In this document: piece by piece, positions 9,805 to 22,022 of the stretch
How positions within the stretch are numbered: the stretch's first letter is position 1
Layout: the number at the start of each line of letters is the position of its first letter
Source: Bacteroidota bacterium
GTDB taxonomy: Bacteria > Bacteroidota > Bacteroidia > Bacteroidales > PUMT01
NCBI GenBank assembly: GCA_003551495.1
Contig: PUMT01000231.1
Span: 90,685-125,382, forward strand
Direction of reading: 5' to 3'
DNA: 34,698 bases
Notes under the pieces: model-generated
The model's database searches: none
What the model was told of the DNA's origin: nothing
What the model saw: only the letters and a program-made list of their open reading frames with translations
Program-made: the position numbers and the translations under genes

Positions 9805-10152
9805 ATGTCAGAAAAAAAATGGAAAAAACGAAAAGGAATAGTTTACTCAACAAATCCGGATTTTCAATTTACAGAAAAGCAAAAGGAAGAACCGGATACT
9901 CTTCCCCCGGATCAGCAGGATCTGAGGGTTATGATTGACAGGAAACAGAGAAAAGGGAAAACTGTGACTATTGTAACAGGTTTTGCCGGAAAGGAAAACG
10001 ATTTGAAAGAGCTGGGAAAACTTCTCAAATCGGGATGTGGAGTAGGAGGAACTGTCAAGGATAACCAGATACTTATCCAGGGCGATATGCATCAAAAGGT
10101 TATGGAAATCCTAAAAAGTAAGGGATACCATGTCAAAAAATCGGGAGGTTGA
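9805..10152 (+). CDS. SUI1/eIF1-like translation factor (YciH family)
   Basis: RKGKTVTIVTGFAGKENDLKELGKLLKSGCGVGGTVKDNQILIQGDMHQKVMEILKSKGYHVKKSGG. Confidence 0.93.
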   Translation: MSEKKWKKRKGIVYSTNPDFQFTEKQKEEPDTLPPDQQDLRVMIDRKQRKGKTVTIVTGFAGKENDLKELGKLLKSGCGVGGTVKDNQILIQGDMHQKVMEILKSKGYHVKKSGG

Positions 10153-10194
10153 AAAAATTGTCATCTGCAATTCACATGTAAATTGAGATATAAA

Positions 10195-13083
10195 ATGAGA
10201 TTTTTCCGGTATTCTGTTTTATTAGTTGCTATTCTATGCCTGTCAACACATAAAGGGCTTTTTGCACAATTCTATTCAACAGGTGAGCCACCTGCATCTG
10301 TTAAATGGATGCAAATAAACACAGACCGTCACCAGATCATTTTCCCTTCCGGATTTGAAATGGAGGCACAACGTATGGCCGGATATCTGGATAACGTTTA
10401 TTCTTATGTATCATGGTCGCTTGACCACGAGCCACGGAAAATACCTGTTACAATCCATAATTTCAATGCCCGTTCTAACGGAATGGTTATCTGGGCACCC
10501 AGACGGATGGAGATTTATCCGGTGCCTCCCCAACGTTTTGCAAGCAATGACTGGCTTTATACCCTGGCAGTTCATGAACAGCGTCATGTTGTACAGGTTG
10601 ATAAAATGAACCGGGGCGGAACCAGATTTCTTTCTTACCTTATGGGAGAACAGGCGCATGGTTTGTCAATCGGCCGTATTCCTTTCTGGTTTCTTGAAGG
10701 TGATGCCGTTTCAGCTGAAACCGCTCTTTCACAGTGGGGGAGGGGAAGACAATCTGCCTTTGAAATGCCCCTGAGAACAATCCTGACAAATACTGACGGG
10801 ATCTTTTCATATGACAAGTCAATGTTCGGATCGTACAGGGATTTTGTGCCGGATCACTATATATACGGTTACCATATGGTTGCTGCTTTGCGAAGTGAGT
10901 ACGGGATTGAACTCTGGCAAAACGCTCTGGACTACGTAGCTGATAACCCCTGGAGTCCGGCACCCTTCGCACAAAGCCTGAGACAACAGACAGGGAAGAG
11001 TCTTACCGGACTTCATGCAGAAGTATCTGAAAATTTGCAAATTGAATGGATAGGGAATAAAAGCTATAACTCCGATACTCAGCCATCTCCGCTGAATCAA
11101 AGGTCTTCCGATCTTTTTACCAGTTACAGGTCAGTACGCTTTCATGACGATACAACATTATTTGCACTCAAATCCGGAATTGCACAAATTGATGAGTTTG
11201 TAAGTATTTCCCAGGATGGTGAAGAGGAAACAATATACAGACCGGGGTTTTTATCTTCACATAGATTTGCATTATCCGGGAAAAGGATTGCATGGTCAGA
11301 ATTTCAGCCCGATCCGAGATGGGGACTGCGAAATTACTCTGTTATAAAAGTATATGATATTTCAACACGAACCGAAAGGGCTGTAACACATCGTACACGG
11401 TTTTTTTCACCGGTATTTGCACCTGACGGACTGTTTTTGGCGGTCATTGAAACCACCCTCAAAAACAACCATTATATTGTAATTCTGGATTCTGTTACCG
11501 GAGAAGAAGTGCGCCGCTATCCATCAGGGGAAGGTGTTCTTTCACTTACAGATCCCCGCTATACTTCCGGAGGAAACGGAATAGTTGCTGTTGCTGCCTG
11601 CAGTAAGGGGAAAAGCATTGTAAGACTCGACCTGGAAACCGGCAATTGGGATACGCTTTTGCCTCCTGCATTCAGAGATCTTACCAGACCGGTGGCAAAA
11701 GATGGAAAAGTGTATTTCCATTCCGATATATCGGGTGTTGACCAGATTTACTCGGTTCATAAGGAAACCGGAGAGTTGTACCGGATTACAGATGTAACTT
11801 TCGGGGCATTCGACCCTGAGATTTCTGCATGCGGTAAAGATATTTATTTCAGTAATTATACAGAAAAAGGCTATGATATTGTAAAAACTTCCATAAACGG
11901 GGAAGCTTTCTCCTACGGTGATCATTTTCAGGAAAGGCAAATCCGCTTTTACAAGGAGCTTAAAGACCAGGAACCCGGTGTGCCCGATCCTTCTGCTTTC
12001 CCCGACTCCACATACAATACCGAACCATATAAGAGATGGAAAAACCTGTTTAATTTCCACAGCTGGTCACCTTTCTATTTTGATTACGATGACCTTGATT
12101 TTTCGAAAGCACCTTTTTCGCCTGGTATTACCCTGTTATCACAAAATATTCTGAATACTGCAAACACCGCAGTTGGATATGCATACAAAAATGGCAACCA
12201 TGTTTTTCACGGGAATTTTGTGTACAGGGGATGGTATCCGGTTATTGAGGTGGGGTTTGATTACGGAGAAGATCCGCAGGTCTTTCAGGGGAGGGATACT
12301 GTGGGCCCCGGGCCAATACCGGGCGGAGATCTTTTAAATCTGAGATCGGTGATTTCGGTTCCCCTCAATTTTACCCACAACCGTTACAGAAGCGGGTTCA
12401 TCCCTTCAATCAGGATGAACTACAATAACTCATATTACCATTACACAAGGGAAGACGAATACAGGAGGGGAATGTTCACCGGAGAAATCAGGCTTTTTGC
12501 CTACAGATACCTCAGGCAAAGCCTCAGGGATATTAACCCGCGATGGGGTCAGTCATTCAGATTAAGGCACCTTGGAAGTCCTTTTGAAGATGAAAACCTG
12601 GGCAGTATTACATCACTTCAGGCTGCTCTGTTTTTTCCGGGTCTTTTTCCACATCACAGTATTATAATAAGGGGGGCTTTACAGAATCAGGAGCCGGAAA
12701 AATATTTAATGAGAAGTCTGGTGGAATTCCCAAGAGGCTACAACACTGAAAGGACTGAAAGGCTACAGTTGCTTCAGGCAGATTATCATTTTCCCGTTGC
12801 ATATCCCGATTTTTCAATTCCTTCAATCGTTTACCTGAAAAGGGTCAGATCGCATTTTTTTGCCGATTACGGGGCCAACCATAATCGCAGGTATGTTGAA
12901 GAACAAAACAGGATTGTCTGGGAAAGAGAGGAACTTTTCTCTTTTGGATTAGGGATAAACACCGATCTACACATTTTCCGGCTGCCGTTACCATTTGATA
13001 TAGGCGGCAGAATAGCTCATGTGCCATCAAGGGGTAAAACATCATTCACTTTCTTTTTCGGGATGGATATGAGTGGACTGTGA
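10195..13083 (+). CDS. secreted HExxH metallopeptidase-like protein with TolB/WD40-like propeller and C-terminal barrel-like region
   Basis: Signal peptide MRFFRYSVLLVAILCLSTHKGLFAQ; AVHEQRHVVQVD (HExxH) followed by FWFLEGDAV; repeated propeller-like blades (e.g. RFALSGKRIAWSEFQPDPRWG, RFFSPVFAPDGLFLAVIE); Tyr/aromatic-rich amphipathic C-terminus. ORF track start 10183 (TTG) is probably upstream of the true ATG at 10195. Confidence 0.7.
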   Translation: MRFFRYSVLLVAILCLSTHKGLFAQFYSTGEPPASVKWMQINTDRHQIIFPSGFEMEAQRMAGYLDNVYSYVSWSLDHEPRKIPVTIHNFNARSNGMVIWAPRRMEIYPVPPQRFASNDWLYTLAVHEQRHVVQVDKMNRGGTRFLSYLMGEQAHGLSIGRIPFWFLEGDAVSAETALSQWGRGRQSAFEMPLRTILTNTDGIFSYDKSMFGSYRDFVPDHYIYGYHMVAALRSEYGIELWQNALDYVADNPWSPAPFAQSLRQQTGKSLTGLHAEVSENLQIEWIGNKSYNSDTQPSPLNQRSSDLFTSYRSVRFHDDTTLFALKSGIAQIDEFVSISQDGEEETIYRPGFLSSHRFALSGKRIAWSEFQPDPRWGLRNYSVIKVYDISTRTERAVTHRTRFFSPVFAPDGLFLAVIETTLKNNHYIVILDSVTGEEVRRYPSGEGVLSLTDPRYTSGGNGIVAVAACSKGKSIVRLDLETGNWDTLLPPAFRDLTRPVAKDGKVYFHSDISGVDQIYSVHKETGELYRITDVTFGAFDPEISACGKDIYFSNYTEKGYDIVKTSINGEAFSYGDHFQERQIRFYKELKDQEPGVPDPSAFPDSTYNTEPYKRWKNLFNFHSWSPFYFDYDDLDFSKAPFSPGITLLSQNILNTANTAVGYAYKNGNHVFHGNFVYRGWYPVIEVGFDYGEDPQVFQGRDTVGPGPIPGGDLLNLRSVISVPLNFTHNRYRSGFIPSIRMNYNNSYYHYTREDEYRRGMFTGEIRLFAYRYLRQSLRDINPRWGQSFRLRHLGSPFEDENLGSITSLQAALFFPGLFPHHSIIIRGALQNQEPEKYLMRSLVEFPRGYNTERTERLQLLQADYHFPVAYPDFSIPSIVYLKRVRSHFFADYGANHNRRYVEEQNRIVWEREELFSFGLGINTDLHIFRLPLPFDIGGRIAHVPSRGKTSFTFFFGMDMSGL

Positions 13084-13084
13084 T

Positions 13085-14080
13085 TTACTTCATGCTTATG
13101 CTGAAAAGTTCCCTGGCGTAGCCGGCTATTTCCGATTCATCATGTTCGGTCATGCATTTGAAATGCTTCCTTGGGCACTTCCTGAATCCCAGCTTTGAAC
13201 ATGGCCGGCATTTTAAATTGGGTACTTCAAAAATACGTGAATAATTTCCAGGGCAATATGGATACATACCGAATCGGGGGTCAGTGCTACCCCAGATTGA
13301 AATTATATTTTTTTTGAACGCCCCAGCAATATGCATCAAACCGGTATCGTGCGTCAGAACAAGTTTCGATTGCCTTATCAGTGAAGCTGACTGATTAATA
13401 TTATATTTACCACATGCATTGAAAACAAAATCACCACTAAGTTTCCTGATCTCTTCAGCGGTTTCGCGGTCTTCTTCACCTCCGGCAAGCATAACAGGCA
13501 GGTTCATCAAATTGCAAATATTTGCAATTTTTTCCGCCGGCATTTTTTTTGTATTGTGCTTCCCCCCTATTGAAAAAACAACATAACCTTTAAGAAATGG
13601 ATCAGGAAAACCTGAAATATCAACTTCATCCTCAACAGGGATAAAATAGTCGAGTCCTTTTTCATCATTTTCTATTTCGAAAAGATTCAAGGTTTCCATA
13701 TAGCGATCGACTAAATGCACGTCAGGCAACCTGTCAATTCCGAAGCTTGTCAGTAACCATTTCTTAATATTCAACTTGTTTAATGAAAAATCGATGTGCC
13801 GGAGCCTGTTTTTTATAATAAAAGTGCGGATATTGTTATGCAGGTCGATTATGTAATCAAAATGCTCCACCCTGAGGGTTTTAATGGTTTGAAAAAGATC
13901 GCCGTTAAAAGTGTGGATCTTATCGATATAAGGATTTTTTATAAGAAGAGGTTCAAATTCTTTCTTTGTGAGATAATGTATTTCGGGGTTATCGCCCTGT
14001 TTTTTCAGGCACCTGACAACAGGAGTTGTTAGTACTATGTCACCTATTGAACTTAAGCGAATTATGAGATACCTGACCAC
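13085..14080 (-). CDS. glycosyltransferase family 9 / ADP-heptose:LPS heptosyltransferase-like
   Basis: YLIIRLSSIGDIVLTTPVVRCLKK, FDYIIDLHNNIRT, VLTHDTGLMHIAGAFKKNIISIWGSTDPRFG. Confidence 0.9.
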   Translation of the reverse strand: MVRYLIIRLSSIGDIVLTTPVVRCLKKQGDNPEIHYLTKKEFEPLLIKNPYIDKIHTFNGDLFQTIKTLRVEHFDYIIDLHNNIRTFIIKNRLRHIDFSLNKLNIKKWLLTSFGIDRLPDVHLVDRYMETLNLFEIENDEKGLDYFIPVEDEVDISGFPDPFLKGYVVFSIGGKHNTKKMPAEKIANICNLMNLPVMLAGGEEDRETAEEIRKLSGDFVFNACGKYNINQSASLIRQSKLVLTHDTGLMHIAGAFKKNIISIWGSTDPRFGMYPYCPGNYSRIFEVPNLKCRPCSKLGFRKCPRKHFKCMTEHDESEIAGYARELFSISMK

Positions 14081-14135
14081 AGCAAGACATTTTAGGAATT
14101 ATCCGGGAATGTAAAAATAAAAAATCCTTAAGCGC

Positions 14136-14438
14136 TTACAAAAGGGTCTTTGAGTAATTAATCTGATCTTCTTCCAGTATTTTTTCACCCAATATCATAA
14201 TGTTGTTATTGATAACCTCGATTATCCCTTTTTCAATTGAAAAATAGAGATCATTCCCTTTTGATGTTACTGTTCTGATAAAACCCTTTTCAAGCGTCGA
14301 TATAATCGGGGCATGATTTCTAAGGACAGTAAACGGGGCTGTTGATCCCGGAACGCTCACAAGCTTCACTGCCCCTGAATAGATGGTCTTTTCCGGGGTC
14401 AGAATTTCCAGGTTCATATGGATATAAGGTGTTTTCAT
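14136..14438 (-). CDS. atpC: ATP synthase F1 subunit epsilon
   Basis: MNLEILTPEKTIYSGAVKLVSVPGSTAPFTVLRNHAPIISTLEKG; directly downstream of atpD. The start may be the internal Met of MNLEIL. Confidence 0.88.
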   Translation of the reverse strand: MKTPYIHMNLEILTPEKTIYSGAVKLVSVPGSTAPFTVLRNHAPIISTLEKGFIRTVTSKGNDLYFSIEKGIIEVINNNIMILGEKILEEDQINYSKTLL

Positions 14439-14453
14439 AAAGAATCAGAGTAT

Positions 14454-16007
<1,554 letters not shown>

Positions 16008-16067
16008 TTACTGTAAAAAAACGCTTTCATAAACCAATTTACGGATAACGGGGTGTTTATGTTTCAA

Positions 16068-17042
16068 TTATGTTTGCCTGCGTATCAGATTTTGTGTAAA
16101 ATTCAGCAGGGGTGTTTTCCTTTCATCTGATACCCTTATATTGTCCATGTTTTTCATTGCAGATGAAAAGTATTCGTTTATTTTCCTCTCGGTTATTGTA
16201 TTGATATTATAATTGTCAAAAATCTTTCTTACCCCGTTAATTTTTGCGGATGGGTTTTTTTCTTCATAAAGAAGGCTTTTCAATATTCCAAGATCTTTTT
16301 TACCGGCCATTTCCATTGTTTTGACAAGGAGGTAAGTCTTCTTGTTCATAAGTATGTCTCCACCGATCTGTTTTCCGAATAATTCACTGTTCCCGTATGT
16401 GTCCAGAAAATCATCCTGCAACTGGAAAGCAAGTCCGAGATTAATCCCGAAACGGTACAATTCAGCAGCATCCTCGTTGGATGCATCTCCGAGGAGTGCT
16501 CCAACATTTAAAGCAGCTGCAATCAGAACCGATGTCTTGAGTCTGATCATTTCGAGATACTCATTTTCTGTTGTCACTGCAGATGTTTCAAAGTTCATGT
16601 CATATTGCTGCCCTTCGCAAACCTCAAGGGCGGTTCTGTTAAAAACCTCAAGTACATTCTTTAGTTTATCATCTGGTATATCTGATAATAAATCGTATGC
16701 AATAACCAGCATTGCATCACCTGAGAGTATGGCAATATTTGTATTCCACTTTGAATGTACAGTAGGCTGGTTACGCCTTATGGGAGCATTGTCCATTATG
16801 TCATCGTGCAAAAGGGTGAAATTATGGAATATCTCAAATGCAACAGAAGGTTTAAGGGCAATGGCAACATCTTCACTGAAAAGATTGCATCCCATAAGCG
16901 TAAGAACCGGCCGCAGTCGCTTACCTCCGTTTTGCAGTGCATAATCGATCGGCTTATAAAGTTCGGAAGGGGTGCGTTTCAGGTGAGTGAGACCCGCAAT
17001 TTCACTGTTTACTTTTTCCTGAAGTTCTTTAGGGGAGTACAT
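16068..17042 (-). CDS. polyprenyl synthetase (trans-prenyltransferase)
   Basis: GGKRLRPVL, LLHDDIMDNAPIRRNQPTVH (DDxxD), GLAFQLQDDFLDTYG (second Asp-rich motif). Confidence 0.94.
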   Translation of the reverse strand: MYSPKELQEKVNSEIAGLTHLKRTPSELYKPIDYALQNGGKRLRPVLTLMGCNLFSEDVAIALKPSVAFEIFHNFTLLHDDIMDNAPIRRNQPTVHSKWNTNIAILSGDAMLVIAYDLLSDIPDDKLKNVLEVFNRTALEVCEGQQYDMNFETSAVTTENEYLEMIRLKTSVLIAAALNVGALLGDASNEDAAELYRFGINLGLAFQLQDDFLDTYGNSELFGKQIGGDILMNKKTYLLVKTMEMAGKKDLGILKSLLYEEKNPSAKINGVRKIFDNYNINTITERKINEYFSSAMKNMDNIRVSDERKTPLLNFTQNLIRRQT

Positions 17043-17210
17043 AGTATAATTTTATTTAAGACCACACCGAAATTACTGTTTTTGTTTTCCATATGCAAGA
17101 ATTCAGGTTTTATTGTTGTCAGTTGCAGGGTTATCGAGAGTTGTAAAATAAATATTAAAAAAATGTTACAATAATTGATATCAGTTTTTTTTATTTGAAC
17201 CGGGTTGTAG

Positions 17211-17218
17211 TACATTTG
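17211..17218 (+). promoter_or_regulatory. candidate -7 box TACATTTG for the Na/Pi cotransporter gene
   Basis: TAnnTTTG match 28 nt upstream of ATG 17247. Confidence 0.4.
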
Positions 17219-17246
17219 CGGGCGAAATTGTTTCATTCTACCGGAA

Positions 17247-18938
17247 ATGGAATATACATTTATCGACTTTTTAACACTTGCAGGCTCCCTTGGGTTTTTC
17301 CTGTACGGCATGAAATCCATGAGTGAGGCGCTTCAGAAAGTAGCCGGACACAAGCTCAGGGCTATTTTGTCAGCAATGACCTCAAACAGGATCAAGGGTG
17401 TCTTCACAGGTTTCCTCATAACTACCCTAATCCAGTCTTCGACCGCTACAACGGTAATGCTTGTAAGTTTTGTAAATGCAGGACTTATAAACCTTATCCA
17501 GTCCATCGGGGTTATTATGGGAGCAAATATCGGGACAACAGTAACCGCATGGCTTATTTCAATATTAGGCTTTAAAGTTAACATAAGTGTTATTTCCCTT
17601 CCTTTGATCGGGCTTAGTTTCCCTTTCATGTTTTCAAATTCCAGAAAAAGAAAGTCCCTTGCCGAACTGGCAATTGGTTTCGCAATGGTGTTCCTTGGAC
17701 TGGAATTTCTTAAGAATTCTGTGCCGGATATATCCGAATATCCAGAGATGCTTGAATATCTCGCAGGTTTTACGGGTGGTGGTTTTGGTTCGGTACTTCT
17801 TTTTATAATGATAGGAACGTTGATAACATTCGTAGTCCAGTCATCCAGCGCAACAATGGCCCTTACACTGGTTATGTGCAATAACGGGTGGATTTCCTTT
17901 GATCTTGCTGCTGCAATGGTGTTGGGCGAAAACATTGGTACTACAATTACGGCTAATATGGCTGCAATAGGCGCCAATATTTCAGCCAGGCGGACAGCAC
18001 TTGCTCATTTAATATTCAATTTGGCGGGTGTGTTTTGGATGTTGCTCCTTTTCAGGCTATTCATTGACCAGATAGACCTGTTCATGATCAAAACATCAGG
18101 GGTATCTCCTTTTGTATCGTTTGCCGCTATTCCAATAGCCCTTTCGGTTTTTCACACATCTTTCAATCTTATCAATACGGGACTGCTAATTGGTCTGGCA
18201 CCCCAGATATCCGGGCTTGTTACCAGACTGGTTCCTCAGAAAGAGGAAGAAGATGAGGAATTCAGGCTGGTTTATATAAATACCGGGATCCTTTCTACTT
18301 CTGAGCTGTCACTTTTCCAGGCTAAAAAAGAGATTGCAGTATACGGCAGACGTACCAAAAAAATGTTCAGATATACCCGTGAACTTTTTAATTCACCAAA
18401 AAGCGGGGATATTGAGTTTTATTACAAAAAAGTTGAAAAATACGAGGATATAAGTGACAGGATGGAGGTGGAGATTGCTACATATCTAACAAAGATAGCC
18501 TCCGGACAGTTAAGCAAACACGGAGCGTCAAGGGTCCAGACTATGCTTAAGTTGATTGACAATATTGAGAGTGTCGGGGATTCCTGCTGGAATGTTGCAA
18601 GGGCTGTTTATCGTAAAAAGGATAATAAGGTGCTCTTTACCGACAAGCAGAGGAAAAATATAAATGAAATGTTTGATCTTGTCGAAAAAGCACTTGATAT
18701 AATGCTCGACAATCTGAATGGCGAATATTCACAGGTTGATGTTGAACCTGCGGTTCAGATGGAGATCAGTATTAATCGCTTCAGAGACCTGCTCAGGGAA
18801 CAGCACCTCCAGGATGTAAAGAACAAGGAATACAAATACGAATCGGGGGTTATTTACAATGATATCATCTCACACTGTGAAAGGATGGGAGACTATATTA
18901 TAAACGTTTCAGAAAGTATTGTTGAAAAATTTGAATAA
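17247..18938 (+). CDS. Na/Pi cotransporter family protein with C-terminal PhoU-like region
   Basis: GLFLYGMKSMSEALQKVAGHKLR-type start, duplicated LIQSSTATTVMLVSFVNAG / VQSSSATMALTLVMCNNG, GANIGTTVTAW / GENIGTTITAN; helical C-terminus. Confidence 0.93.
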   Translation: MEYTFIDFLTLAGSLGFFLYGMKSMSEALQKVAGHKLRAILSAMTSNRIKGVFTGFLITTLIQSSTATTVMLVSFVNAGLINLIQSIGVIMGANIGTTVTAWLISILGFKVNISVISLPLIGLSFPFMFSNSRKRKSLAELAIGFAMVFLGLEFLKNSVPDISEYPEMLEYLAGFTGGGFGSVLLFIMIGTLITFVVQSSSATMALTLVMCNNGWISFDLAAAMVLGENIGTTITANMAAIGANISARRTALAHLIFNLAGVFWMLLLFRLFIDQIDLFMIKTSGVSPFVSFAAIPIALSVFHTSFNLINTGLLIGLAPQISGLVTRLVPQKEEEDEEFRLVYINTGILSTSELSLFQAKKEIAVYGRRTKKMFRYTRELFNSPKSGDIEFYYKKVEKYEDISDRMEVEIATYLTKIASGQLSKHGASRVQTMLKLIDNIESVGDSCWNVARAVYRKKDNKVLFTDKQRKNINEMFDLVEKALDIMLDNLNGEYSQVDVEPAVQMEISINRFRDLLREQHLQDVKNKEYKYESGVIYNDIISHCERMGDYIINVSESIVEKFE

Positions 18939-18946
18939 CCGGATAT

Positions 18947-19831
18947 CTATTTTCTCAAAGCGTCAGCTCCGCTCACGATTTCAATAAGTTCATTGGTGAT
19001 AAGAGACTGTCGTGCTTTATTGTAGTTCAGTTTAAGCTCCCTGATCAGCTTTTCAGCATTATCAGAAGCTTTATGCATTGCAGTCATTCTGGCACCATGT
19101 TCTGATGCTGAAGATTCCAACAGTGCAGAATAAAATAAAATTTTTATGATAAGCGGTATCAGATTCCGGATCAGATGGTCTTTGTCAGGTTCAAAAATAT
19201 ACTCAATTGCATTGGTCACTTCCTCATCTTTATCAGTAGGCTCAATATATAGCGGCAAAAATGTTTCCGATACAAGTCTTTGAACAGCAGCATTTTTGAA
19301 TTTATTGAAAACAAGTTCCACATGGTCAATATCACAACTTTCGAACTTATTCATAGTTGATTCAATAAAAGAAAAGACTTTATCCGGATCCGGTTTTTCA
19401 AGCAATTCGTGATTGACTGAACTTACCTTATAACCCTTTATTTTAAGGTAATCAGCGCCTTTTTTCCCTACACAGATAATTTCTGTATTCCCGTTTTTGA
19501 ATTGTTTGCTGAATTCATTATTGAGAAGTTCAATCACCTTTTTTGAGGAATTGAGGTTAAATGAACCGCAAAGCCCCCTGTTGGAAGTTACAAGAATAAT
19601 CAGCACTTTGTTTACAGGACGTTTTTCCGTGAAAGGGTTTTTAGTATCTGCAACATATCCCCTTATCCTGTCAAGTATTTCCATGAGTTCATCACTGTAG
19701 GGCTTAAGAGTAATTATAGAGTCCTGAGCCCTTCGCAGCTTTGCAGCAGATACCATTTTCATGGCAGATGTTATCTGCCTTGTTGATACAACAGTATTAA
19801 TTCTGGTTCGTATTTCCTTCAGGTTGGCCAT
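18947..19831 (-). CDS. atpG: ATP synthase F1 subunit gamma
   Basis: MANLKEIRTRINTVVSTRQITSAMKMVSAAKLRRAQ; C-terminal SSASEHGARMTAMHKASDNAEKLI...LNYNKARQSLITNELIEIVSGADAL. Confidence 0.98.
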   Translation of the reverse strand: MANLKEIRTRINTVVSTRQITSAMKMVSAAKLRRAQDSIITLKPYSDELMEILDRIRGYVADTKNPFTEKRPVNKVLIILVTSNRGLCGSFNLNSSKKVIELLNNEFSKQFKNGNTEIICVGKKGADYLKIKGYKVSSVNHELLEKPDPDKVFSFIESTMNKFESCDIDHVELVFNKFKNAAVQRLVSETFLPLYIEPTDKDEEVTNAIEYIFEPDKDHLIRNLIPLIIKILFYSALLESSASEHGARMTAMHKASDNAEKLIRELKLNYNKARQSLITNELIEIVSGADALRK

Positions 19832-19863
19832 TCAAAACTGTGTTACCATTATTAGTCTGCTTT

Positions 19864-21447
19864 TCACTCGGGAACATATTTTCCGGAAACCTCTCCGGCC
19901 GTTTCTTCAAGAATATATGTTATTTTTTCATTGAAGATACCTTTAGCAAGCTGTTCAAATACTTCAGGATGCTTTTCGTCAAGTTCCGAGAGAAACAGTT
20001 TTTCAAATTCCTTTACCTTTGCTACGGGGACATCCTTTAGTAATCCCTTAGTGCCGCAATAAATAAGTGCTATTTGTTTTTCTACGGGTAATGGACTGTA
20101 TTGCTGCTGTTTAAGCAACTCAACATTTTTTGCTCCTTTATCCAGCACGTTCATTGTGGCAGGGTCAAGTTCGGCACCGAATTTGGAAAATGCCTCCAGC
20201 TCCCTGTATTGTGCCTGATCAATTTTCAGCGTTCCTGCAACCTTTTTCATAGAGTTGATCTGTGCCTTGCCGCCAACCCTCGATACTGATATACCAACAT
20301 TTATAGCAGGACGGATACCTGCATTGAAAAGGTCGGTATCAAGAAATATCTGCCCGTCAGTAATAGATATAACGTTTGTAGGAATATAAGCCGATACGTC
20401 ACCGGCCTGCGTTTCAACAATGGGAAGTGCGGTAAGTGACCCGTTCCCTTTTACAAGGTGTCTTATAGATTCGGGCAGATCATTCATTTGTGCAGCAATT
20501 TTATCGGAAGCAATTATTTTTGCAGCCCTTTCAAGCAGTCTTGAATGGAGGTAAAAAATATCCCCGGGGTATGCCTCTCTTCCGGGTGGACGCCTCAGAA
20601 GCAGGGAAACTTCACGGTATGCAACAGCTTGTTTTAAAAGGTCGTCATAAATTATCAAGGCCGGCCTGCCGGTATCCCTGAAATATTCTCCAATGGCTGT
20701 TCCGGCAAAAGGTGCATAAAACTGAAGGGCTGCAGGATCTGAAGCCGGAGCTGACACTATAACAGTGTATTTCATTGCACCTTTTTCTTCAAGTACTTTT
20801 GCTATTCTTGCAATGGTTGAATTTTTCTGCCCTATTGCCACGTAAATGCAGTATACCGGCTCTCCTTTTTCGTAAAATTCACGTTGATTAATAATTGTAT
20901 CAATAGCTATTGCAGTCTTTCCGGTCTGGCGGTCGCCAATAATAAGCTCCCTTTGCCCTCTTCCTACAGGAATCATTGAGTCGATAGGCTTAAGTCCTGT
21001 ATACAAAGGCTCCACAACCGGCTGCCGGTATATGACACCCGGTGCCTTCCTTTCGAAAGGCATGTCATATAGTTTTCCTGTAACAGCGCCCCTCCCGTCA
21101 ATAGGGACTCCGAGTGAGTTAATAACCCTTCCGACAAGGCCTTCTCCTGCTCCAAGTGAGGCTATCTGGCCGGTTCGCTTTACCATGTCTCCTTCATTGA
21201 TATTTTCGGAGCTCCCGAGCAACACAGCACCAATATTGTCTTCCTCAAGATTGAGAACTATTCCCCTTGTTCCGGATTCGAATACTATCAGTTCATTTGA
21301 CCGGACATTATTAAGGCCGAAGATTCGTGCAATACCATCTCCAACCTGTAACACGGTTCCAACCTCTTCATATTCTGCTTTCCATTTATAGTTCTGGAGC
21401 TGTTTTTTTAAAATATCTGAGACTTCTCCCGGAGTCAAGTAGTTCAT
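19864..21447 (-). CDS. atpA: ATP synthase F1 subunit alpha
   Basis: [19 protein letters not shown]-like substrate loop, [42 protein letters not shown]. Confidence 0.98.
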   Translation of the reverse strand: MNYLTPGEVSDILKKQLQNYKWKAEYEEVGTVLQVGDGIARIFGLNNVRSNELIVFESGTRGIVLNLEEDNIGAVLLGSSENINEGDMVKRTGQIASLGAGEGLVGRVINSLGVPIDGRGAVTGKLYDMPFERKAPGVIYRQPVVEPLYTGLKPIDSMIPVGRGQRELIIGDRQTGKTAIAIDTIINQREFYEKGEPVYCIYVAIGQKNSTIARIAKVLEEKGAMKYTVIVSAPASDPAALQFYAPFAGTAIGEYFRDTGRPALIIYDDLLKQAVAYREVSLLLRRPPGREAYPGDIFYLHSRLLERAAKIIASDKIAAQMNDLPESIRHLVKGNGSLTALPIVETQAGDVSAYIPTNVISITDGQIFLDTDLFNAGIRPAINVGISVSRVGGKAQINSMKKVAGTLKIDQAQYRELEAFSKFGAELDPATMNVLDKGAKNVELLKQQQYSPLPVEKQIALIYCGTKGLLKDVPVAKVKEFEKLFLSELDEKHPEVFEQLAKGIFNEKITYILEETAGEVSGKYVPE

Positions 21448-21468
21448 TATTCCAAGTTTTATTAATGA

Positions 21469-22011
21469 TCAGATTCTTTGAATCAATTTCTCCTTCAATT
21501 TTCCAAGTTGTGTCTTTATGCTTGCATCATACAGCAGGTCATCAACTTTCAGTGTAAATCCACCTATAAGGGAATCATCAACAACATTTGTTATTTCAAT
21601 TTCTGATTTGAGTTTTTTCCCTATCATCTCAGAAAAAAATGCAAACATTTCCTTATCCGGCTTGAATGGAGTTTTCAGTGTAACCTCCCTGATCCCCTTA
21701 TCTTTTTTATAAAGATATTTGAAAACACTTATTATTTGAGGAAGGTGTGATTCCCTTCTTTTTATTATAACAAGGTTAAGCAAATTGTCGGTTTCGACAG
21801 TAATATTTTTCCCCATCAGATCATTGAGGATCTTTTTTTTGCTTTCACCTTTCAAAGCCGGGTCCTTCAGCAAATAAACCAGTTCAGGATTGTTGCCGAG
21901 TAATTCAGCGAGTGATACCATTTCATTATGGACAATATCCAGCCTTCCACCCTCCTTTGCTGCGAGCAGCAAAGCTTTGGCATAGCGTACAGGTATTTTG
22001 TCAATATGCAT
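21469..22011 (-). CDS. atpH: ATP synthase F1 subunit delta
   Basis: VRYAKALLLAAKEGGRLDIVHNEM...; C-terminal DDSLIGGFTLKVDDLLYDASIKTQLGKLKEKLI. Confidence 0.93.
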   Translation of the reverse strand: MHIDKIPVRYAKALLLAAKEGGRLDIVHNEMVSLAELLGNNPELVYLLKDPALKGESKKKILNDLMGKNITVETDNLLNLVIIKRRESHLPQIISVFKYLYKKDKGIREVTLKTPFKPDKEMFAFFSEMIGKKLKSEIEITNVVDDSLIGGFTLKVDDLLYDASIKTQLGKLKEKLIQRI

Positions 22012-22022
22012 CCTAAAAAAAA

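Noticed and set aside
14129-14138. Palindrome TAAGCGCTTA at the atpC stop
   Set aside because: Only a 10-bp dyad, no U-tract; expected by chance in 35 kb.
16342-16944. 200-aa antisense ORF across the polyprenyl synthase gene
   Set aside because: Opposite a clear prenyltransferase with both Asp-rich motifs; no domain in the antisense frame.
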